Origin: Bacteroidia bacterium | Lineage (GTDB): Bacteria; Bacteroidota; Bacteroidia; Bacteroidales; Dysgonomonadaceae | Assembly (NCBI GenBank): GCA_030539475.1 | Contig: JAUNRY010000051.1 | Coordinates: 1 to 10,924 of the forward strand | Length of the DNA: 10,924 nucleotides | Direction of reading: 5' to 3' | In this document: piece by piece, positions 5,624-10,924 of the stretch | Layout: every line of letters begins with the position of its first letter | How positions within the stretch are numbered: the first letter of the stretch is position 1 | Notes under the pieces: model-generated | What the model saw: the letters and a program-made list of their open reading frames with translations, nothing else | Databases searched by the model: none | What the model was told of the DNA's origin: nothing | Program-made: the position numbers and the translations under genes

Positions 5624-7075
5624 ATGGTAAACTTAAACAAATCCTTAGACAGAAAGACTAATTATCGCTGGACAATCTGTGCCATGCTTTTTCTATCGCT
5701 CACCATAAATTATCTTGATAGACAAGTACTTTCACTTACTTGGGCAGATTTTATCGCTCCCGAATTTCATTGGACAAATAAAAATTATGGCACCGTGAGC
5801 GGACTGTTCTCCTTATTTTATGCCATTTCCATGCTTTTTGCCGGAAAAATAGTGGATTGGTTAGATACAAAGAAAGGGTTTTTATGGGCAATAGGCGTGT
5901 GGTCAATTGGAGCGATACTTCATGCTTTTTGCGGAATCGCTACATCGGGAATTGTTGCAGGCAATTGGGCAATGAGTTTTTCCGGGGCAAGGGAGGCAAT
6001 TGCTGCCATCGATAACGTCTCAAAAATTGTAACCGTGAGCGTTACACTGTTTGTTTTTGCCCGCCTTGTCTTGGCGATTGGCGAAGCAGGTTATTTTCCG
6101 GCTGCCATTAAGGCAACCGCGGAGTATTTCCCCAAAAAAGACCGCGCCTATGCCACCAGCATTTTCAATTCGGGTGCACAAATAGGTGCATTAATTGCCC
6201 CGTTAAGCATTCCATTTATCGCCAAAGCATGGGGATGGGAAATGGCTTTTATTGTAATTGGCGTATTAGGTTTTATCTGGATGGGAATTTGGGTTTTCGT
6301 ATATCAAAAACCGGAGAAATGCAAAAAAGTAAACGCGCTCGAATTGGCATACATCAATCAGGATGAGCATGTATCGGATATTCAAGTAACCGAAAATGCA
6401 GGAAAAAAAGTTTCCTACGCCAAAGCATTTCGATACAGGCAAACATGGTCATTCGCCACTGGAAAGTTCCTTACCGATGGAGTTTGGTGGTTTTTATTAT
6501 TTTGGATACCTGCTTATTTAAAATCAGTTTATGGACTAAATTCTACCGAAAGCTCGCTTCACGTTTCCGTTGTATATGCCATTTCAATGATTTCAGTCAT
6601 CGTGGCGGGATATTTACCTGCTTATTTTATGAATAAGAAGAAAATGGATCCTTATCAAGGGCGGATGAAAGCGATGTTGATTTTCGCATTTTTCCCCATT
6701 CTTATTTTATTTGCACAACCTTTGGGACATTTCTCCATCTGGATTCCCGTTGTGTTGATAGGGATTGCTGCCGCTGCACATCAATCGTGGTCGGCAAATA
6801 TCTTTTCAACTGTGAGCGATATGTTTCCTAAGCATGCCGTGGGCACCATTACCGGAATTGGCGGCATGGCCGGTGGAATTGCGTCTTATTTAATAAACCA
6901 GGGTTCGGGAATATTGTTTGACTACACGGATAATACCGGAATGCAGTTTGCCGGATTTAAAGGAATTGAAGCAGGATATTTTATTATTTTCTGTATCTGT
7001 GCGTTCGCTTATCTAATCGGGTGGATGATAATGAAATCGCTTGTGCCGAAATATAAATTAATTACGGATTTGTAA
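5624..7075 (+). CDS. exuT: Hexuronate-type MFS transporter
   Basis: An inner-membrane major facilitator carrier of 483 residues, probably importing glucuronate or galacturonate by proton symport. Family marks of the anion:cation symporter group are clear: INYLDRQVLS at about residues 28-37 in the first membrane segment, the loop motif GKIVDWLDTKKG at 74-85, and GEAGYFPAAIKATAEYFPKK at 153-172 in the fourth segment. About twelve hydrophobic segments are seen. A stretch of roughly 35 residues (about 103-137, with NWAMSFSGAREA) between the third and fourth segments looks like an insertion relative to E. coli ExuT, and I recall it as usual in Bacteroidota forms. The start ATG lies 11 bases after the uxaC stop, so the two form an operon; this context is the main ground for the substrate. 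Codon use is visibly more AT-rich than in uxaC. The frame is intact. Confidence 0.88.
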   Translation: MVNLNKSLDRKTNYRWTICAMLFLSLTINYLDRQVLSLTWADFIAPEFHWTNKNYGTVSGLFSLFYAISMLFAGKIVDWLDTKKGFLWAIGVWSIGAILHAFCGIATSGIVAGNWAMSFSGAREAIAAIDNVSKIVTVSVTLFVFARLVLAIGEAGYFPAAIKATAEYFPKKDRAYATSIFNSGAQIGALIAPLSIPFIAKAWGWEMAFIVIGVLGFIWMGIWVFVYQKPEKCKKVNALELAYINQDEHVSDIQVTENAGKKVSYAKAFRYRQTWSFATGKFLTDGVWWFLLFWIPAYLKSVYGLNSTESSLHVSVVYAISMISVIVAGYLPAYFMNKKKMDPYQGRMKAMLIFAFFPILILFAQPLGHFSIWIPVVLIGIAAAAHQSWSANIFSTVSDMFPKHAVGTITGIGGMAGGIASYLINQGSGILFDYTDNTGMQFAGFKGIEAGYFIIFCICAFAYLIGWMIMKSLVPKYKLITDL

Positions 7076-7094
7076 ACCAAAAATAAATTGATTC

Positions 7095-7134
7095 AACTTT
7101 GCCAAAGCTTAATACTTTGGCAAAGTTTTTTTAT
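7095..7134. terminator. Bidirectional terminator between convergent operons
   Basis: A perfect 13-bp stem, AACTTTGCCAAAG at 7095-7107 and its complement at 7115-7127, with loop CTTAATA, followed by an unbroken T-run (7126-7132). It lies 19 bases after the exuT stop. On the other strand the hairpin is preceded by the stop codon (7131-7133) of the convergent exporter gene, so it can serve both directions, although the minus-strand tail is A/T-mixed. Confidence 0.88.
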
Positions 7135-8510
7135 TTCCTTTCCACGTTTCCTCGTGTAAACGAAAAATAAATTCCAACGACACTAATGAGTGCGAATGTA
7201 ACGAAACCCCATTTCATGGCAATAAGAAAAATACTATCGGACACATTGGTTACGGCTTTGCTTCCAAAGTGGAACGCGAAGAAAAACGTTACGATGGTCA
7301 TTCCCACAATTTGTCCGAAAATACGCATCGAGGAAGCTATGCCCGATGCCTGTCCGTAGCGGCTTTTATCCACCGAACTCATGATGGTATTCATATTGGG
7401 CGACGAGAAAAAGGCAAATCCCAATCCTTCCCAAACCAAAACAAGAATAATTACCCACAACGGCGTTGCCGATGTAAAAAAGGCCATCGCGAGCAATCCC
7501 ATCGAGCACATTGCCATTCCAAGCGTAGCAAAATAACGAGGCTCTATTTTATCGGAAAGCTTTCCTACCACGGGCGAAAACAACGCCATCATAACGGGCT
7601 GGGCAATAATTACGGCACCTGCTTCGCGCGGCGGCAATCCTTGTATTTTCTGCAAATAAAGGCTCAAGAAAAACACAATGGCAGAAGTGGCCGTGTAATT
7701 AACAAGAGCGGCAAGGTTGGAATACCCAAACAGTTTGTTGCGGGTAAAGAGCCGCGTTTCGAACATGGGATTAGCCAACCGGCTTTCAATTACCCAAAAC
7801 AATACCAACATAGCAACTCCAAACGACATAAGCCCCCATCCGAAAGCCGACGGGATGTGTGACGATCCGTAAACCAACGCCACCAATCCCAGCACAAAGA
7901 ACACGGCGCCACGCAAATTAACTTTCTTATCGATACCGGTTTTGGCAGTATCTTTTTCCAAAAAAGCGAAGGCGATAATTGTGGAAAATACCCCCAAAAC
8001 GGCAGCCACGTAAAACAACGAATGCCAACCGAAAGCCTGCGTTAAAAACCCGCCGATAAAAGGGCCGGTGGCCAGTCCGGCATAAACCGATGCCACCGAA
8101 ATACCGATAACCTGTCCCCTATTTCGGGCGGGAAAGTTAGTTACTAAAATGGCTTGTCCCGTAGTATTTGAAAAAGCCGAACCAACTCCTTGCAAAAAAC
8201 GCGCGGCAATTAGCCAGATACCTGAGGGCGACACAGCACACAAAACCGATGCCAGCGTAAAAACTATTAATCCGGCTTTAAATAACCGCACATTGCCCGA
8301 TATATCTCCCCATTTGCCCACGGGCAACAGAAATATTCCGGTAGCCACCAGAAAAGCCGTAATTATCCAACTGAGCGAAATGGCATTCAGCCCGAAACTG
8401 TTTTCGATGGCCGGCAAAGCAATGTTGATGGATGAAATTAAAAACGTTCCCATAAACGATGTTATGGAAACGGTTATCAATGTGGAGAGTTGTTTTTTTG
8501 ACCAGGACAT
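7131..8510 (-). CDS. MFS multidrug exporter, DHA2 (EmrB/QacA) type
   Basis: An inner-membrane drug:proton antiporter-like protein of 459 residues. Supporting motifs: SINIALPAIENSFG at about 27-40 in the first membrane segment, typical of the DHA2 group; motif A-like GKWGDISGNVRLFKAG at 65-80; ARFLQGVGSA at 103-112; and the antiporter motif C, YAGLATGPFIGGF, at 143-155, which sets exporters apart from importers. The hydrophobic pattern suggests 14 segments. The substrate cannot be read from sequence. Start ATG at 8508-8510, giving MSWSKKQLST. It lies 46 bases downstream of the carbonic anhydrase-like gene on the same strand and is probably the last gene of that operon; the gap between them is mostly the 28-bp palindrome at 8533-8560. 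No periplasmic adaptor or outer-membrane channel gene is adjacent in the window. Confidence 0.9.
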   Translation of the reverse strand: MSWSKKQLSTLITVSITSFMGTFLISSINIALPAIENSFGLNAISLSWIITAFLVATGIFLLPVGKWGDISGNVRLFKAGLIVFTLASVLCAVSPSGIWLIAARFLQGVGSAFSNTTGQAILVTNFPARNRGQVIGISVASVYAGLATGPFIGGFLTQAFGWHSLFYVAAVLGVFSTIIAFAFLEKDTAKTGIDKKVNLRGAVFFVLGLVALVYGSSHIPSAFGWGLMSFGVAMLVLFWVIESRLANPMFETRLFTRNKLFGYSNLAALVNYTATSAIVFFLSLYLQKIQGLPPREAGAVIIAQPVMMALFSPVVGKLSDKIEPRYFATLGMAMCSMGLLAMAFFTSATPLWVIILVLVWEGLGFAFFSSPNMNTIMSSVDKSRYGQASGIASSMRIFGQIVGMTIVTFFFAFHFGSKAVTNVSDSIFLIAMKWGFVTFALISVVGIYFSFTRGNVERK

Positions 8511-8532
8511 TTTTACAAATTACGGGTGTGGT

Positions 8533-8560
8533 GTAGAGACGCGGCACGCCACGCCTCTAC
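8533..8560. repeat. 28-bp palindrome at the 3' end of the gamma-CA gene (copy 1)
   Basis: Outer arms GTAGAGACG (8533-8541) and CGCCTCTAC (8552-8560). On the minus strand nearly the whole 28 bases pair as a 13-bp stem with two G-U pairs. Bases 2-4 on the minus strand (8559-8557) are the TAG stop codon of the carbonic anhydrase-like gene. It resembles a GTAGAGACGC...CTCTAC palindrome I recall as widely dispersed in Bacteroidota genomes (from memory, not searched). Copy 2 is at 9083-9110. Confidence 0.7.
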
Positions 8561-9069
8561 TTGTACCAATCCGAATACATTAAATAATTAGCGGCAATTT
8601 TTTGATTTATCTCTTTTGCTTGTTCGGGATCTACCTTTTTTACAAACTTGGCGGGCACACCCGCATAAATGCTTCCAGGTTCCACCTGAGTGCCGCTCAA
8701 CACCAGCGCTCCGGCGGCAATAATGGCGCCTTCGCCCACCACGGCATGATCGAGCACGATGGCTCCCATGCCGATGAGCGCGCCGTTTTTAATTTCCGCA
8801 CCGTGAATAACCGCGTTGTGCCCCACCGAAACATCGTCTCCCAAAATGGAAACCGATTTTTGATACAACGTATGTATAACCGCGCCGTCCTGCACGTTTA
8901 CCCGGTTGCCTAGGCGAATGGAATTTACATCGCCCCGCAACACCGTACCGTACCAAATGCTGCAATCGCGGCCGATAACAACATCGCCGATTACTACGGC
9001 AGTTTCCGCCAAGAATGTGTTTTCGCCGATTTCGGGAGTGAAATCGCGAACTGATTTAACTATTGCCAT
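8557..9069 (-). CDS. Gamma-class carbonic anhydrase-like hexapeptide-repeat protein
   Basis: A 170-residue left-handed beta-helix protein of the gamma-carbonic anhydrase/YrdA/PaaY group, expected to be a cytoplasmic trimer binding zinc or iron between subunits. Hexapeptide repeats run from about residue 24 to 135 (AVVIGDVVIG, GALIGMGAIV, GAIIAAGALV). The three metal-binding histidines are in place: His66 in AVIHTLY, His84 and His89 in SVGHNAVIHG. The family residues Arg45 and Asp47 in VLRGDVNSI and Gln60 in VNVQDG are also present. The C-terminal helix ends MYSDWYK. With all metal ligands kept, reversible CO2 hydration is possible, but many YrdA-like relatives show little such activity, so the reaction is inferred. 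Start ATG at 9067-9069, 37 bases after the aminopeptidase gene on the same strand. The stop codon lies inside a palindromic repeat. Confidence 0.93.
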   Translation of the reverse strand: MAIVKSVRDFTPEIGENTFLAETAVVIGDVVIGRDCSIWYGTVLRGDVNSIRLGNRVNVQDGAVIHTLYQKSVSILGDDVSVGHNAVIHGAEIKNGALIGMGAIVLDHAVVGEGAIIAAGALVLSGTQVEPGSIYAGVPAKFVKKVDPEQAKEINQKIAANYLMYSDWYK

Positions 9070-9082
9070 AAACGTAGTTTAG

Positions 9083-9110
9083 GTAAAGAGGCCGTGCAGT
9101 GCGTCTTTAC
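9083..9110. repeat. 28-bp palindrome at the 3' end of the aminopeptidase gene (copy 2)
   Basis: Arms GTAAAGA at 9083-9089 and TCTTTAC at 9104-9110 pair perfectly; the interior pairs less well than in copy 1. On the minus strand bases 2-4 (9109-9107) are the TAA stop codon of the aminopeptidase gene, the same placement as in copy 1. The two minus-strand copies agree at 17 of 28 positions, mostly at the ends, and pair 4/25 changes from G-C to A-T, keeping the stem. Confidence 0.65.
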
Positions 9111-10897
9111 AAGGGTTTCGTTTTTTCCTTCAACCATTCCTTTTCAGTTTTGCTGAGGTGTTTTTTCAGCTTGTTGTACACCATTTCGTGATAATTGTTA
9201 AGCCACTTGATTTCTTTTTTCGTGAGCAACTTTTTCACAATGGGTTTGGTGTCGATCGGGCACAACGTGATGGTTTCAAAATCGAAGAAAGTGCCGAAAT
9301 TATCGGTTTTCTTATATTCTTGTGTTACAATCAGGTTTTCGATGCGAATGCCGTATTCGCTGGCACGATACAAGCCGGGTTCGTTGGAGGTAACCATACC
9401 GATTTTCAACAACGTTGGGTTTTCTTCCAGACGAATGTTTTGCGGTCCTTCGTGCACGTTGAGAAAATGCCCGATTCCGTGTCCGGTGCCGTGCCAGTAG
9501 GTTTGGCAATTGTCCCACAACGCTTTGCGTGCGAGGATATCGAGTTGCGATCCGCGCGTTCCTTCGGGATAAATGGCTGTGGCAATGTTTATGTGGCCTT
9601 TCAGCACGTTGGTGTAATCTTCCTTCATTTGTTTGGAGAGTTTTCCAACGGCTACGGTGCGCGTAATATCGGTTGTGCCGTCTTTGTATTGTCCGCCGGA
9701 ATCCACAAGCAACAAACCTTTAGGCTCTACCGTGAGGCACGTTTCGGGTTGTGCCCGGTAGTGAATTACAGCCCCGTTTCCGGCATATCCGGAAATGGTA
9801 GAAAAACTTTCTCCCACAAACAAATCTTGTTGCGAACGATATTCGATTAGCTTTTCACCTACGGTAACTTCCGTAACTTCTCCTTTGGGAACTGCTTTTT
9901 CCAGCCACATGAAGAATTTCACCAAAGCCACGCCGTCTTTTAGCATCGCGTTGCGGAAACCTTTGAGTTCCGTTTCATTTTTAACGGCTTTCATTAAATC
10001 CACAGGCGATGGAACATCGATAATTTTGCACGATTCGGGAATGGTTTGATACAGCTTGTAGTTGATTTTATTTCCGGTAACGCATATCGACGAACCTTTG
10101 GGCAAATTAGCCACGTAGTTGAAAACCTGTTCGTAATCGTCTATTTTAACGCCTTGTTTCAGCAGAATGCTCTTGGTTTCATCATCCAGCTTTTCAGCGT
10201 CCACAAACAGCACACTCTCTTTCTTCGATACATAGCCGTAGGCTACTGCCACGGGATTGAAATCGACATCGCTGCCGCGTATGTTGAAAATCCATGCAAC
10301 GGCGTCTAAGGTTACGGCTATAAGGCCGTCGGCATCCAGCTTGTCGAGTTCGGCATTGATTCTTTCAATTTTGCTTTTAGTGGATTCGCCGGTAACCTCA
10401 TCGGGCAACAAAAAAACTTTGTTTTGCGGAATTTCCGGACGGTTTTCCCACGCTTCCGAGAATGGGTCGAGAGAGGTTTCTAATTTTAACTCTTTTGCAT
10501 CCAGTCTTGTTTTTAAGGCTTTGGCATCGGATGCCGCATAAACCAGCCCGTCAATTCCAACCGTTCCGCCTTTGCCCACCTGCTCAATTATCCAGGCAGT
10601 CATTTCGGGCGTATCGGCTTGTCCCATTTTAAATAAGTCGAAACCTGTTCCGCTTAACTCCGTGGCTGCTTGAAGAAAATACCGCGAATCGGTCCAAACG
10701 CCGGCTTTGTCTTTGGTTACTACGGCTGTTCCGGCCGAACCGGTAAATCCGCTTATCCATTTGCGCGATTCCCACATGTTAGGCGGATATTCGCTCAAAT
10801 GCGCATCGGTGCTGGGAATTATAAACGCGTCCAACTTGTTGGTTTCCATAAAATTTCTTATGGCTGTTAGTCTTTCGGGAATGGTTGATGTGTTCAT
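9107..10897 (-). CDS. pepP: Xaa-Pro aminopeptidase (aminopeptidase P), M24 family
   Basis: Removes the N-terminal residue from peptides with proline in second position; a cytoplasmic dimetal enzyme. Of the two candidate starts, the ATG at 10895-10897 (MNTSTIPERL, 596 residues) matches how relatives begin and follows an A-rich stretch; the ATG at 10913-10915 would add MKKLQR. Numbering from the longer form: two creatinase-like N-terminal domains (about 10-310, with IIPSTDAHLSEY, SGFTGSAGTAVV and TDSRYFLQA) and the pita-bread catalytic domain (about 315-545). All five metal ligands are visible: Asp405 in LLLVDSGGQY, Asp416 in DGTTDITR, His479 in GTGHGIGHFLNVHEGP, Glu512 in SNEPGLY and Glu526 in GIRIENL. 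A C-terminal tail of about 60 residues (KKEIKWLNNYHEMVY) is typical of the long, eukaryote-like APP form. It leads the minus-strand operon; its promoter would lie outside the window. Confidence 0.95.
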   Translation of the reverse strand: MNTSTIPERLTAIRNFMETNKLDAFIIPSTDAHLSEYPPNMWESRKWISGFTGSAGTAVVTKDKAGVWTDSRYFLQAATELSGTGFDLFKMGQADTPEMTAWIIEQVGKGGTVGIDGLVYAASDAKALKTRLDAKELKLETSLDPFSEAWENRPEIPQNKVFLLPDEVTGESTKSKIERINAELDKLDADGLIAVTLDAVAWIFNIRGSDVDFNPVAVAYGYVSKKESVLFVDAEKLDDETKSILLKQGVKIDDYEQVFNYVANLPKGSSICVTGNKINYKLYQTIPESCKIIDVPSPVDLMKAVKNETELKGFRNAMLKDGVALVKFFMWLEKAVPKGEVTEVTVGEKLIEYRSQQDLFVGESFSTISGYAGNGAVIHYRAQPETCLTVEPKGLLLVDSGGQYKDGTTDITRTVAVGKLSKQMKEDYTNVLKGHINIATAIYPEGTRGSQLDILARKALWDNCQTYWHGTGHGIGHFLNVHEGPQNIRLEENPTLLKIGMVTSNEPGLYRASEYGIRIENLIVTQEYKKTDNFGTFFDFETITLCPIDTKPIVKKLLTKKEIKWLNNYHEMVYNKLKKHLSKTEKEWLKEKTKPL

Positions 10898-10924
10898 ACG
10901 TTGTAATTTTTTCATTTTATAAAC

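Noticed and set aside
7269..7862. 197-codon plus-strand frame within the exporter region
   Set aside because: Antisense to the MFS exporter; His/Arg/Lys/Ser-rich composition typical of a shadow frame.
9158..9850. 230-codon plus-strand frame within the aminopeptidase region
   Set aside because: Antisense to well-supported catalytic-domain sequence with all five metal ligands; no family features of its own.

Overview
The window reads as chromosomal DNA of an anaerobic Bacteroidota member, most likely order Bacteroidales. The basis is recognition of protein style (Bacteroides-type UxaC, ExuT-like carrier and 600-residue aminopeptidase P), A-rich start regions without Shine-Dalgarno sites, and promoter-like TAnnTTTG boxes. 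I cannot fix the genus. The content is mostly metabolic housekeeping. I see no tRNA, rRNA, CRISPR array, transposase or phage gene, and no convincing new defence or mobile system. The interest lies in palindromic repeats placed on stop codons and in a run of genes with damaged or odd start and stop signals.

Layout, plus strand (1-7075): a helical protein of unknown function (88-807) ends in a strong hairpin terminator. A 373-base gap with repeat-like DNA follows, then a glutaminase (1181-2095) followed by a palindromic element. Next come a membrane-anchored coiled-coil protein (2286-3176) behind a good promoter match, an apparently secreted unknown protein (3407-3970) with no normal start codon, a uronate isomerase gene uxaC carrying two in-frame stop codons (4206-5612), and, 11 bases later, a hexuronate-type MFS transporter (5624-7075). 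UxaC and the transporter would together import glucuronate or galacturonate and start its breakdown, but uxaC is broken at codons 61 and 72 as written.

Layout, minus strand (10915-7131): Xaa-Pro aminopeptidase, gamma-type carbonic anhydrase-like protein and a DHA2-type MFS exporter lie in the same direction with gaps of only 37 and 46 bases, so they are probably co-transcribed. Each gap is largely filled by a copy of one 28-bp palindrome, and in both cases its second to fourth bases form the stop codon of the upstream gene. The two gene blocks converge on a shared hairpin terminator at 7095-7134.

Three neighbouring plus-strand genes (2286-5612) each have a start or stop anomaly: an in-frame repeat-bearing extension after a TAG, a signal peptide without a start codon, and the two nonsense codons in uxaC. 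This could be local gene decay, strain-specific mutation or sequence error. Recoding of stop codons is unlikely because neighbouring genes use TAA, TAG and TGA as normal ends.
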